Shown piece after piece: positions 1-10,738 of a DNA stretch of 64,000 nucleotides. This DNA comes from Zygnema cylindricum (lineage: Eukaryota; Streptophyta; Zygnematophyceae; Zygnematales; Zygnemataceae): the NCBI GenBank assembly GCA_037447655.1, contig JBBHKE010001120.1, forward strand, positions 43,084 through 107,083, read 5' to 3'. Each line of letters opens with the position of its first letter. Position 1 is the stretch's first letter. The notes beneath the pieces are model-generated. The model saw only the letters and a program-made list of their open reading frames with translations, was not told the origin of the DNA and did no database searches. A program made the translations under genes and the position numbers.

Positions 1-957
1 GCTTCTTCTATCTCCTCGAAGTCTATAGGAGTATGTGAGGTTTCCGGTGAGTCTCCAGTATCTTGGATCTCCCCTGAATCTGCAATCACGGTTTCACTCA
101 TGTCCGTTTCGGGAACGACCGAGTTCTCCTCACTGTCGGACTCAAATCTGATTCTTATCTTCTTTGTATATTTGAAGGGGTCAAATGACTTCCCTTCATC
201 CATGACAACTAAGTGTTTGACCAGAATTCTATCTTTCTTTGCTAAGTCATAGACTTTATATCCCTTAACATCCTCGTCATATCCCACAAAGTATCCAAGT
301 TTTCCCTTAGCATCTAGTTTCCAGTTTTTCCTATCCGTGTCAAGACTGTAAACTTCGCTACTGAATACTTTAAGGTGTGAGATATCTGGTTTCCTTCCAA
401 CCCATCTCTTATATGTTATCATTCGCTTTATAGCTGAGGTAAAGACTCTATTTTTAATGTAGTTCGCATAGTTTATTGCTTCTGCCCAAAATCTCTTTCC
501 TATTTTCTTGTCTGCCAACATACTACATGCACTATCTCCTAGTGTTCGATTCAACCTCTCAACTACCCCATTTTGTTCCGGGTTATATAGTACTGTTTTC
601 TGGTGCAGCACTCCCTCATCTCTCAGATATTCCTCAAACTGGTTAGAGGTATATTCCCCCCCATTATCACTCCTTATCCTTTTAATAGGGGTTTCATGCA
701 ACTTCTCACTCTAGGCTTTATATTCTTTGAAGTAAGTTGATGCCTCAGACTTTGTTTTTAGAAAGCAGACTCTATAGTATCTAGACCAGTCATCGGTTAT
801 TGTCATAATAAACCTCTTTCCTCTAACCGAAGGTACTTTTGCTGGTCCCCAAATATATGTGTGGACCAAGTCTAACACTTTCTCACCTGTATATGTGGCG
901 GCTTTGGGAAAGGGAAGTCTGTGAGCCTTACCTTGAACACAACCAATACAATCATCC
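1..957 (-). pseudogene. Family A copia integrase, core and C-terminal part
   Basis: Read on the minus strand, this is the integrase of a Ty1/copia polyprotein. It runs from the zinc-finger cysteines (DCIGC, near 935-950) through the catalytic core (SDNGGEYTS near 650-680) to the C-terminal GKP/GYDEDVKGYKVYD block near 240-320 and the acidic linker before RT. Integrase joins cDNA ends to host DNA in the nucleus. A tryptophan codon near 714 has become a stop, so the frame is broken. The 5' part of the element continues at 2066 after a solo LTR. The 3' part (RT, RNase H, 3' LTR) lies off the left edge. Family assignment is secure; it is non-functional. Confidence 0.85.
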
Positions 958-2070
958 TGTTGTCCATAGCCTATTTCAGCCATGGACTACACTCGGAAGC
1001 CCCACAGACTACCCCATAAACAGCTGTGTTTCAGACGACACAGATTACTCCACAATAAACAAAATGGTCCCAAACTGCACCAATATGCAGTATACCATAT
1101 ACACTGTAAACTCCCAAAGTTACAGCCAAATCCACCAAGGTATCTTGAAGATATAAGCTCCAGAGTTTCCCAAATGTAGCGTGACAGCTTCACAAACTAG
1201 CCACTTAGACTGTTCACAGAATCTTATAGAGATACTGGAATACAATGAAACTTCACACACATATAGATTCTATATCATAGAATAACTCCACAAATTTTTA
1301 CATGAAAGCACCAATCAGAGTGATTACACCAACAGGTCAAAGATGCAGAAAATAGTCTGCCATAGCTTTGATTAACTTGATTGTGATACTCAAATTATTC
1401 TAAGTCCTACAAGTTATACTCAGAGAGTTCACTACTAAATGTACGGAGGCATACCAGCCGTACGGTATCTACTATCTAACTAAACTATTGTAAGTATACC
1501 CGAATAGTTCAAGGTATGTTAGACCGACAAATCTACACTAATAACTAATTAGCAAAAAGACACACCTATGTTGTACATAATATTTACACCGACATCTCCA
1601 CAATCTTCGTACGTTAAAAACCAAGCTACCACTAAGTAACCACTAAACAGATATCATTACTCAAAACTATACAAGTCACATTATCCGCAGCTGCGTCAGC
1701 TGCTTTGTCCATGCGGATCATATCAAGGTAACCGCAGCTGCGTTGACTCGTCTGCGTCGCAGCTGCTCCGTACCGGCGGCGCATATTCATCCAAAGTAAC
1801 CGCAGTTGCGTTGTCCTGTTTGCGTCGCAACTGCGCCGTATCGGCGGTGCCTGTTTCAACATTTCGTTTATTCCACATCGGATCGCTTCGCGATCCGCCG
1901 TCCATTTGTCAATGCTTGTACCCACCACTCACTGAGTCTTTTACATCACTTAAATTATATGTATTTGTTCGCTCCCCCAATCCATGAATCCATTCGAACC
2001 TCCACATTAAATTCCATAGCGCACGAACTGTCGCGTACGCACGAAACAAACTTTTCAAAACAACACATCC
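953..2070 (-). mobile_element. Family C solo LTR with perfect 5-bp target duplication
   Basis: The insert 958-2065 starts TGTTG, ends CAACA and is flanked by CATCC at 953-957 and 2066-2070, giving a clean 5-bp duplication inside family A integrase. Removing it restores the integrase sequence seen at 43700-43740. No internal coding region is present, so it is a solo LTR (1108 bp). On the minus strand its last codons read MAEIGYGQQ, as expected if gag starts inside the LTR. A GCAGCTGCG-rich stretch lies at 1685-1860. Orientation is inferred from that terminal ATG. Confidence 0.88.
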
Positions 2071-2640
2071 ATCATTTCATTATCCCCAAAATGAATGCCT
2101 TCTACTACCCGAAGCTTTTTCATTTCCCTCAACCTATCAAAATGCACATGCCCCAACCGCTTATGCCATATCATCAACTTAGGAACACCAACATAATAAG
2201 CATTCTTCTTTTCATTACTCAGGTTAAGCCTAAACATTCCTTGGCTACCCTTATCTGCCGTGAAGTAAACTTGATCCCCATACTTAGCTGTAAAGACTCC
2301 CTTTCTAGTGAAGGAATCAAACTTTTTGTCATCTAGCACAGACGTAGAGACAAGATTTTTACTTAGCTGAGGAATGTAGAGTACATCTGAGAATGTAAGT
2401 ATAGAAGTCTTACCCTCCACTAAGACTTTCAGATCTACTGATCTCACTAGATTTGTAGTAACCACTCCCATCCCCATACTCTATTTCTACAGTAGGGATC
2501 TTTTTTAGCTTAGTGAAGAGTTCTTTATCACGACACATATGCATGGATGCACCTGAGTCGATAATCCATCATTCCTCTGGAGCTTCCCGAATTGCTCCAA
2601 AGGCACACTTCTGTGTCTGAGGGATCTCCTTCTCCTCCAG
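2066..2640 (-). pseudogene. Family A copia protease to integrase N-terminus
   Basis: Minus-strand protease and integrase zinc-binding domain. The readable block at 2055-2477 contains LSKNLVSTSVLDD and the HHCC start WHKRLGHVHFDRLREMKK. The protease region near 2520-2575 still resembles IDSGASMHM but carries frame damage. In the family this is an aspartic protease that matures Gag-Pol, followed by integrase. It joins to 1-957 once the solo LTR is removed. Degenerate. Confidence 0.8.
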
Positions 2641-2676
2641 GCTCTCGTCAAGAAAAAGCTCCCCATCCTCCTCAAA

Positions 2677-2799
2677 GGAATCATCCCTGGTTTCTCATGT
2701 CACTTTTGTAACCACAAGGAATCATCCCCAGTTTCTCATGTCACTTTTGTAACCACAAGGAATCATCCCCGGTTTCTCATGTCACTTTTGTAACCACAA
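2677..2799. repeat. Three tandem copies of a 41-bp unit
   Basis: Units start at 2677, 2718 and 2759, each beginning GGAATCATCCC and ending AACCACAA. They differ from one another by one or two bases. The array lies in the linker between the Gag zinc knuckle and protease of the family A copy. Forty-one is not a multiple of three, so the expansion shifts the frame. Confidence 0.93.
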
Positions 2800-3765
2800 A
2801 TGCCTTTTTCTTCCCTCCGGAAAAACCCCCTCCACGATTCTCTTGGAGCCTTAGCTCCGATAGCTTGACACAATCTGCAATGAGGTGTCCTGACTTCTTG
2901 CAAAAATGACAAAGACCCTTAGGGGGCCTCGGCCCACTTTGAATGATCTATTTCCCCTTTGTAAGGTTTCTTCGGGTCCTTCCCCCATCAACCCCCTCTT
3001 GCTGCTAGAGCTTGAATAATCTTCCCTCCTCTCCTAATCTCCATTGTGTTTTCCTGCACGAGTATCATCCTGACCACTGTGTTCCATTTCCATGAACTAT
3101 CAAGCATTTCCTATACTCGGTACACTATGTTCTCAAACTCATGTGGTAACTTCATGATAAGAGTGTTAACTTTCATTTTCATTGTACCTGTCCACCCGGC
3201 ACTTTCCATCTCCATATACAAACAAGAAAGATCATTACACTAATCTTACATCTTTCCTCCTTTGTAAGTGTAACTCATTAGCTTTTGCTCAGCCAACTGG
3301 AGCTCCTAAATAGTTCCAGCTCTATAAATTTCCACCAAACTCACCCACAACTCCTCGGCCTTGTAAATGTGAAGATGAGGAGTGGCCAAAGCTTGAGTGA
3401 GGTGCCTGAGAATGAAGTTCTTGGCAGCCATGTTTACATCCTCCCACATTTGAGTATCGTTCTCCGCGATCTTCACGGTCGCCGCTCCCGGTACTGTGGC
3501 AATAGGAGTAAGGGGTGTCTCCTTCCCTTTTCCCTTCTCGGACACACTGCTGTCCCCATCATCTGCCTCCTCCGCTGAGGCAACCGTTGCTGCAGGAAAC
3601 CTTACTCCTCCAAATCTTGGTGTAGTTCTTGAAGGTGGACGTTTCACTTGTCCACTGACGATACCCCAGTATCGTTTTTTGCACAAAGCTCCCATCATCA
3701 TGGTTTCCCAATAGATGAACCCAGATCTATTGAAGGTGGGTACCCTAGAGGGTGGGCCCATAACC
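2800..3765 (-). pseudogene. Family A copia gag
   Basis: Minus-strand capsid/nucleocapsid protein. The N-terminal part (open from 3785 to 3306) reads MEDTELQ, then VMGPPSRVP, then FIYWETMMMGALCKKRYWG. This is the UBN2-type Gag core common in plant Copia elements. The CCHC zinc knuckle CHFCKKSGHLIADC lies near 2872-2915. Gag forms the virus-like particle and binds genomic RNA. The first seven codons lie in the LTR and the next four are the primer-binding site. The middle is frameshifted near 3240-3300. Confidence 0.85.
3751..3765 (-). promoter_or_regulatory. Primer binding site matching the initiator tRNA-Met anticodon arm
   Basis: The minus-strand sequence GGTTATGGGCCCACC directly follows the LTR end. 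All 15 bases are complementary to nt 26-40 of plant initiator tRNA-Met (GGUGGGCCCAUAACC, recalled from general knowledge). It does not match the tRNA 3' end (TGGTATCAGAGC). The same bases encode VMGP. Confidence 0.75.
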
Positions 3766-4799
3766 TGCAATTCTGTGTCCTCCATTGGACCACAGAATAG
3801 ATGAAGCCTCTAGATAGTATTTAAGTAACCCACTTCAAGCCACAACCACTGGTTTCCATGAGGGCAAAATGACAGTTTGACCGCACCTCTATGTAGCTTG
3901 GACTCCCCTGAGTCCGTAGCAAAATGAATCACTAAAAACGGCCAACCAGCCGATAAGTTATGAGGCAGTAAAAATGCCAATTTGTACAAACTCTCAAAGG
4001 GAGAGGTGACTACCTACCAAAATTTTCTAAGTCCTGATTCCCTCGTATAACTTCTATCTTGTGAAGTACGGACCAATCAGATTATTGTACCGTACCAAAA
4101 AGTACTACTGCCAGTGTACCTTTTGTACGGCCTATGTACGACAAGGCTATTAAGCGGACGCGTGTCTGGTTTTCACTCGTCCATACATTCCTCGGAATTC
4201 CTATGACCGAATGTCATCTCTCCACGTGGCTCCAGGTCATGCCACGTCACAAAACGCCAAAGTGACCACTCCGGGATTCCGGCGATGATGTGCGCCGTTG
4301 GATTCGCAGCGAGACGCAATCTTAGGCGTTATAAATACTTGCGCGATATTTGTTTCTCTCTCAAAACAAAATGCGTGATATTCGTTTTGAAAAAGTGTCG
4401 TACTTCGTACTTTCATAAAACTGTATCTATGCAAGCCGTATAAGTTAAATGAATGTGTTCCTCCTTATAGATATATATATATCTATCACATACTATAGCA
4501 TTTAGCATTGGTCCTAGTCTAATAGGATAAAGCTGACCGCTATCGGCCAACTTGACGAACGGAAGGTACCGGGATCAAATCCCGGGTCCGTCAGGTATAA
4601 TTTTTAGTAACCTACTAAAAATAACTGCTTGTTTGAACTAAGGCAGCCATGGATCAACCTCCCTCTCTATCCTTCAGTGACTACAACAAGTATGGGGGCT
4701 AGAGAGAGGAGGTGGAGGGAGGCTGTCCGTCCTTTTTCTTTTCTTTTATACTAACCTACTAAACCTAGAAAATACTTTAGAAATCTATTATTTTCAACA
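3766..4799 (-). repeat. Family A 5' LTR (1034 bp)
   Basis: It starts TGTTGAAAATAATAG at 4799 and ends ..GCA at 3766, next to the primer site. It contains the hairpin block with CCATGG at 4645-4735, the antisense tRNA-like module at 4508-4593, and a CCACGTGGC G-box at 4203-4211. Its upstream edge is fused directly to a truncated family B LTR at 4800, so the family A element inserted into that LTR. The partner LTR is off the left edge. Confidence 0.85.
4508..4593 (+). other. tRNA-like module inside a family A LTR (antisense)
   Basis: TAGTCTAATAGG at 4515-4526 resembles a Pol III A box. CCGGG-ATCAAAT-CCCGG at 4568-4585 resembles a T arm/B box. An outer stem pairs GACGAAC with GTCCGTC (one mismatch). 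No complete cloverleaf with an anticodon arm can be drawn, so this is tRNA-derived or tRNA-mimicking rather than a tRNA gene. Related modules lie in other family A LTRs, for example 46021-46100, 48655-48745, 41200-41285 and 38040-38135. Confidence 0.6.
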
Positions 4800-5677
4800 G
4801 AAGTTGTCATACTTACCTTGTATAGTGTGACAGTGGATGAGTTTAGTGTACGGTCTAAAATACACGCGTCAGTATAAGGGACAATACAAAAAAGGGGAAA
4901 TGAATCTTGACACATGTAACACTTCGAAAAAAGTCAAACCGGCGCATCGGACGGAAGAAAAGGAATACCGGACATCTGGGAAAACAAGGGTGAAGAATAA
5001 ATATAGGACGTCGATTTGAACTGAACTAACAGTTACGATTTGAGTGTGGACCACAGGTGACGAAGTACTCCATAAGCACTCCAAATATTCGTACAAGATT
5101 AACCATAGCCGGTTTGACTTATTTGACTACTGCTGACTAACCAACAACATTGTGTGTACGGCGCCAAATGAAGAAAACCTGAACAAACAGTTTTTGGAGT
5201 TTAGTGAATTTAAATTTAGTGTAACACTCCTTGATTTAGGTTAGTGGCAAACATGATTTTTTGGAAGTACATTAGGTACTCTATCGTACTATAGTACAGT
5301 ACGACTATTCAGATAATACAATCTGATTGGTCAAAAGGATCAGTAGATAGAAACTCAGTGTATTAAAGTTTAGGACTTAGAAATATTTTGTTAACCAGGT
5401 TTGAGATAATGCAAATCTGAATGCAGTTTTTGTGAAACTTGCAGATGTCATATCTGATGGTTTACTGGTTTAATTGTGCTATAATTTTGGGAATTGACAG
5501 TGTGTATGCTGGTGATATTCTATGCTGAATTTGGTGTAATTTGTAATTGTGGATCAGGTTTTATAGGGAGTGAAACATCAGTGGTTGATTGGTTTCTTGG
5601 TTAGCTTCTGTGTAAGTTATGTCTACTTCTACCACTATTGCTGTAGCTCCACCTGTACCGGTAGTCATAGAACAACT
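4800..5677 (+). repeat. Family B 5' LTR, left end lost
   Basis: It matches the complete family B LTR at 9148-10112 from about 85 bp inside that LTR to the end. It ends GAACAAC at 5677, where the expected CAACA has one substitution, followed by the primer site GCTTATGGGCC. The gag start codon at 5619 lies inside the LTR. The left end was cut by the family A insertion ending at 4799. Confidence 0.85.
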
Positions 5678-6773
5678 GCTTATGGGCCTGTCTCCAAGAA
5701 TACCCGTCTCTAATGGGCAGAAGTATGCTTACTGGGCGGATATGGTTGAGTCATATTTTGAAACTGCAGGTTTGCTGGAAGGGATAGATGGATCTCTTGA
5801 TGAAGCTGATCCATCATGGGCGAAGAAAAAATTGTCAGCTCGGAACGCTCTGAAGCTTTGCCTTTCAGAGAACATGGTTATGTCTCGAATCAAAATGAAG
5901 AAGGCGATTGATATTTGGAATTCCCTCAAATCGTCTTATGAGAAGGCGAATGTTCAGGAGGAGCTTTTGTTGGCAGGAAAAATATGGGATTACAAATACT
6001 CGGGGGGAACGATGGCGGAATATACTGACAACTTTCGAACTCTTATTGATTCTCATGCTTGTGCTGGTGACTCTTTCCCAGAGTTTCAACAGGCTGGTTT
6101 AATCATTAGAGGTCTTCCTAGAAGTATGAAAGATGCAGCTGCTGAATTGAAAAAGCATGATAAGTCTAGCTAGACACTTCAGTTAACTATCAATATTATT
6201 TTGGAAGAAGAGTCTACCTCAAAAATGCTAAATGGAGAAAAGCAAGTAGAGGCTTTTAACACAGATTTTGACAGAAGAGGACAGTTTAATCAGTCAAAGA
6301 ATCAGTTACTCAGCTCAAAAATCAGGGTTCTAGGAATCCATGACGGTTTAATCAGTTTAATCAAGGGCAAAATAGGCAGTCTTTCACTACATGTTTTTAC
6401 TGTTCAGAGAAAGGTCATGGATATCGGTTATGTCATAAGCTCAAAAAGGCAAATGAAACTGGTTTATATAGGCCAGGGTGGCAACAAAGTCATTTTAATC
6501 AGGGCTTTTCTGGTAATCGTTTACAAAACACCTCAGTGTTTTCTTCATCTCTAACTCATAAAGATGAGTCATCTGGTCTCGATGAGAAGGATACTTCGGA
6601 GTTATCTGCGATGGCGGCGGCGATGGAAGGGTCAAAGGACGCTGATTGGATCATGGACACGGGAGCCTCGGCTCACATATGTTGGAACAAAGGCATTTTT
6701 GTTACTCTCCAGAGTACACCTGCAAAAAATATATACTATGCCTGTGGCATGAGTGTCCAGACTTCTGCTCAGG
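5619..6773 (+). pseudogene. Family B copia gag-protease
   Basis: Gag starts MSTSTT in the LTR and continues through the primer site into LMGLSPRIPVSNGQKYAYW, then a Gag core with IKMKKAIDIWNSLK and GTMAEYTDNFR. It stops at 6171, where a conserved W codon has become TAG. The nucleocapsid part (6180-6500) is frameshifted. The protease motif WIMDTGASAHICWNKG is intact near 6645-6690. The sequence then runs into an N gap. The family role is particle formation and polyprotein maturation. Pseudogene. Confidence 0.87.
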
Positions 6774-6783
6774 NNNNNNNNNN
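6774..6783. other. Assembly gap (10 N)
   Basis: Ten Ns join a plus-strand family B fragment to a mirror-image block and then a minus-strand family B fragment. True gap size is unknown. Confidence 0.99.
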
Positions 6784-7083
6784 CCACATTATATACGTTT
6801 ACTTAATACCGTATTCTCCGATCCGGTACAATTGATACTGTCAAACTGTTTTTACAAATTTTAACCTTTTTATCTCCCTCAAAGAGAGCGTCTAGTCGGC
6901 CAATTTTGAAAACTACTGACGACAAATTTTTTCTAGACATTCGACGGAAAAGGTCTTCTTAGTCTAGTGTCTAGATGCTTCCAGAACATCGATTAGGTAA
7001 GTCTACAAAAACCTAACTGAGTTCACGGGAGACGGTCCCTTCAAGCAAAATACCAGCGGAATTGTCTACTCAAGAGTTCTAAG
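6784..7083. other. Mirror (string-reversed) copy of 7151-7450, probable assembly artefact
   Basis: Read backwards without complementing, these 300 bases reproduce 7450 down to 7151 wherever I checked: the two ends and blocks of about 60 bases at 6854 and 6974. The two positions always sum to 14234. This is neither a direct nor an inverted repeat. It sits immediately right of an N gap. Confidence 0.93.
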
Positions 7084-7650
7084 CCCAAGCTTTGTAGTGT
7101 TTGAAGTATCCGAACACTACACTCTTTTCTTTGATGAAGTACACCTTTGTGAATCTTGAGAACTCATCTGTTAAGGCGACCATAAAACGAACTTCCCTGG
7201 CAGAGGGCACTTGAGTCAATCCAAAAACATCTGAATGGATTAGCTACAAGACCTTCGTAGATCTGTGATCTGATTCTTCTGGAAAAGGCAGCTTACAGAT
7301 CTTTTTTAAACAGCAGTCATCAAAAGTTTTAACCGGCTGATCTGCGAGAGAAACTCCCTCTATTTTTCCAATTTTAAACATTTTTGTCAAACTGTCATAG
7401 TTAACATGGCCTAGCCTCTTATGCCATAATTCATTTGCATATATTACACCAGAGTAGAAAACATCATTTTCCTTAGAATCAGCCATATCCATGCGATACA
7501 TTTTGCTTTCATCTCTATTTCTTGTGACTGATATCGTTCTTATCTTGCCCACAACTTGCTTACCCCCTTTAATGGGTGACCTCAAAGCCTTTGCTCTTAA
7601 CCAAAGAAGTGGAAAACCAATTCTTGTTGAAGTCTGGAACATATAAGACA
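7084..7650 (-). pseudogene. Family B copia integrase, N-terminal half
   Basis: Minus-strand integrase with the zinc-binding domain (ELWHKRLGHVNYDSLTKM near 7380-7435) and KICKLPFPEESD near 7260-7300. It then enters the catalytic domain (YFIKEKSVVFGYFKHYKAW near 7090-7150). The stretch before WHKRLGH (KMYRMDMADSKENDVFYSG) is typical of this family. A stop after KAW and the nearby gap leave it incomplete. Upstream protease follows at 7651. Confidence 0.83.
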
Positions 7651-8805
7651 TTATGAAGGGTTCTTTCTATTGACTTCCCTCCTACCTCTTACCTGCAATA
7701 AAACATCACCCTGAGCAGATGTTTGGACACTCATGCCAAAAGCATAGTAGATATTCTTTGCAGGTGTCGCTTTCAGATTGGCTAAATGAGCCTTGTTCCA
7801 ACACATATGAGCCGATGCTCTCGTGTCCATGATCCATCTTGCGTCTTTTGAGCCCTCCATTGCTGCCGCCATGTCAAATAACTCCGAGTCATCCTGCTTA
7901 TTGAATGTCAAATACTCATCTTCCTGAGTGACAGATGAGGAAAACAATGAGTTGTTTTGTGACTGCTGACAAGAAAAGCCCTGGTTAAACTGACTTTGCT
8001 ACCAAACTGGCCTATACAAACGTGTCTCATTTACCTTTTTGAGTTAAGGACAGTACCTATATCCATGATCTTTTTCTGAAAAATAAAAACAAGAAGTAAA
8101 AGATTGTCTATTCTGCTGTTGATTAAACTGTTTAAATTGACTCGGATGCGAGCTAAACTGATTCTTATGCCGATTAAACTGATTTCTCTGCCGGTTAAAC
8201 TGATCTTTCCTTTCAAAATCTATGTTAAATGCCTCTACATTCTTTTCTCCATTAAGCATCTTTGACGTAGACTCCTCCTCTAGAATAATATTAATAGCTA
8301 ACTAAAGTGTCTAGCTAGCTTTATCATGTTTTTTTAGTTCAACAGATGCATCATTCATACTGCTACGAAGACCTCTAATGATCAGAGTAGCTTGCTGGAA
8401 CTCAAAAAAAGTGCCACCAGCACAAGCATGGGCTTCAATAAGAGCTCTGCAATTATTTGTATACTCGGCCATGGTTCCTCCGAGTATTTGTAGTCCCATA
8501 ACTTTCTTGCCAACAGGAGTTCCTCATCAACGATCGCCTTTTTATAAGAAGTTTTAAGTGATTTCCATATGTTAACCGCTTTCTTCATCTTGATTCGTGA
8601 TATTACCATGTTTCCCGAGAGACATAGTTTGAGAGTATTTTGAGCCTGTGTATTCTTTTTTGCCCAAGTTGCATCAAATTAATCAAGTGATCAATTCAAA
8701 ATTTATAGTAAACTTGCATTTTCAAAGTGTGACTCAACCATATCCGCCTAGTAAGCATATTTTTGCCCATTAAGTATAGGAATTCTTGAAGATATGCCCA
8801 TAACC
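7651..8805 (-). pseudogene. Family B copia gag-protease
   Basis: Minus-strand counterpart of 5619-6773. Gag starts with ATG at 8864 inside the LTR and crosses the primer site (ATGCCCATAACC at 8794-8805). It includes IKMKKAVNIWKSLK near 8545-8600 and a nucleocapsid part at 8031-8260. The protease reads WIMDTRASAHMCWNK near 7790-7835, so the active-site glycine is arginine (DTG to DTR). Several frameshifts separate the blocks. Inactive. Confidence 0.85.
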
Positions 8806-10738
8806 GTTTGTTCTATCACTACTGGGACAGGTGGTGCTGCAGCAGTATTTGTAGAAGTAGACATGTTTCTTAGAAGAAGCTAACAAAAAATCCTACAAAC
8901 AACAGTTTTCCCAGCACTATAAAAACAGACTCATAAGTCGAATTGATATCAAATTCAGCATACAGACACATTTTATACACACTATCCATTTCCAAAATTG
9001 TAGCACAATCGGTCTAGTAAACCATAAAATATGGAGACTGCAAGTTTCCCAAAAACTGCCTTTTAATTTTCCATATTCCCAAAACTGGATACCATAATAT
9101 TTCTAAGTCATAACCTTTATATACTTAGTGAGTATCTCCTGCTTACTTGTTGGTTTCAAAGCTTTATCCTTAGTAGATAAGGTTGTGAGGGGAGGTTTAA
9201 AACTTATAATATTTTTGGGTCTTTGAAGTTGTAATACTTACCTTGTATAGTGTGACAGTAGATGAGTAACTTTGAGTGTAGTGTACGGTTTGATAGACAC
9301 CTGTCTGTATGAGGGACAATATAGAAATGGCAGAATGAATCTCGACACATGTAACACATCGAACGAAGTCAAACCGGCGGATCGGACGGACGAAAAGGAA
9401 TACCGGACATCTGGGAAAGCAATTTTGAAGAATAAAGACAGGACGTCGATTTGAACTGAACTAACACTTACGATTTGAGTGTGGACCATAGGTGATGAAG
9501 TATTGCATAAGCACTCCAAATATTCGTACAAGATTAACCACAGCCGGTTGGACTTATTTGACTACTGCCGACTAAGCAGCAACATTGTGTGTACGACGCC
9601 AAATGAAGAAAACCTGATCAAACGTTTTCTGGAGTTTAGTGAATTTAAAGTTAGTGTGACACTGCTTGATTTAAGTTAGTGGCAAACGAGAATTTTTGGA
9701 AGTACATTAGGTACTCTGTCGTACTATAGTACAGTACGACTATTCAGATACTACAATCTGATTGGTGAAAAGGATCAGTAGATAGACACTCAGTGTATAA
9801 AATTTTAGGACTTAGAAATATTTTGTTAACAAGTTTTGAGATAATGCAAATCTGAATGCAATTTTTGTGAAACTTGCAGATGCCATATCTTATGGTTTAC
9901 TCGTTCAATTGTGGTGCAATTTTGGGAGTCTACAGTGTGTATGCTGGTGATATTCTACGCTGAATTTGGTGTAATTTGTATTAGTGGATCAGGTGTTATA
10001 GTGAGTGAAACATCAGTGTTTCATTGGTTTCTTGGTTAACTTGTGTGTAAGTTATGTCTACTTCTACCACTATTGCTACAGCTCCACCTGTACCGATAGT
10101 CATAGAACAACATTATTGACCAATCAAGTGTCTATACGTGGAATAGTAGTACTGTACTGTAGTACGATAGTGTACCCAACCATACTTCCAAAAACCTTTT
10201 TGCAACTACCCGAAAGTTGAATAGTAAATAATATTTACTAATGCACTACACTAAAAAATGTGTTACTTCCAGAATTCACAATTTGGCGCAGTATAGATAA
10301 TGTTGCAGCTTAGTCAGCAACAGTCAAATAATTCCACCCGGTTGTGGTTAATCTTCTACGATTATCTGGAGTGCTAACGAAGTACCTCGTCACTCGTGGT
10401 CCCCACTTGAATCGTTACCATCCGTATGGTTGAAATCCGCGTCTGGTACTTGTCTAGTACAATCGATTTCCTGGATGTTTGGTTCGCTTTCCGTTCGTCT
10501 CATTTGTGGAAAACACTCGTTTGATGTGCGGCATGTGTTGAAAGCCATTCTCAAATACCTGCGATATCTTAAAATGCTGACGCGTGTCTATGGGACTATA
10601 CCACACACTCTAAAGTCACTATTTCACTGTAACACTATTTTAGGTAAATATTACAACAAAGTTGACTCAAAAAATATTCTAAGTTATAAACCTCCCCTCA
10701 CTGCTCTATCTAGTGATAATAAAGCTTTAAAAACAACA
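8806..10738 (-). repeat. Family B 5' LTR split by a nested solo LTR
   Basis: The two halves are 10113-10738 (start TGTTGTTTTTAAAGC at 10738) and 8806-9147 (end next to the primer site). Together they are about 968 bp, matching the family B LTR at 9148-10112 read in the opposite direction. Their homology is continuous once 9148-10112 is removed. This is the 5' LTR of the minus-strand element at 7084-8805. Confidence 0.82.
9148..10112 (+). mobile_element. Family B solo LTR (965 bp)
   Basis: It starts TGTTGG, ends GAACAACA, and has near-duplicated flanks TTACT (9143-9147) and TTATT (10113-10117), four of five matching. It carries a TATA box (TATAAAAT, 9795-9802), then TTAGGACTTAGAAA, and a gag-type ATGTCTACTTCTACC at 10054, 59 bp before its end. 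It inserted into another family B LTR of opposite orientation. This is the best complete family B LTR here for defining its limits. Confidence 0.85.

Noticed and set aside
4800-10738. A giant palindrome formed by head-to-head family B copies around 6774.
   Set aside because: The join is at an N gap followed by an artefactual mirror block. The arms are distinct diverged copies, so a true palindrome cannot be claimed.
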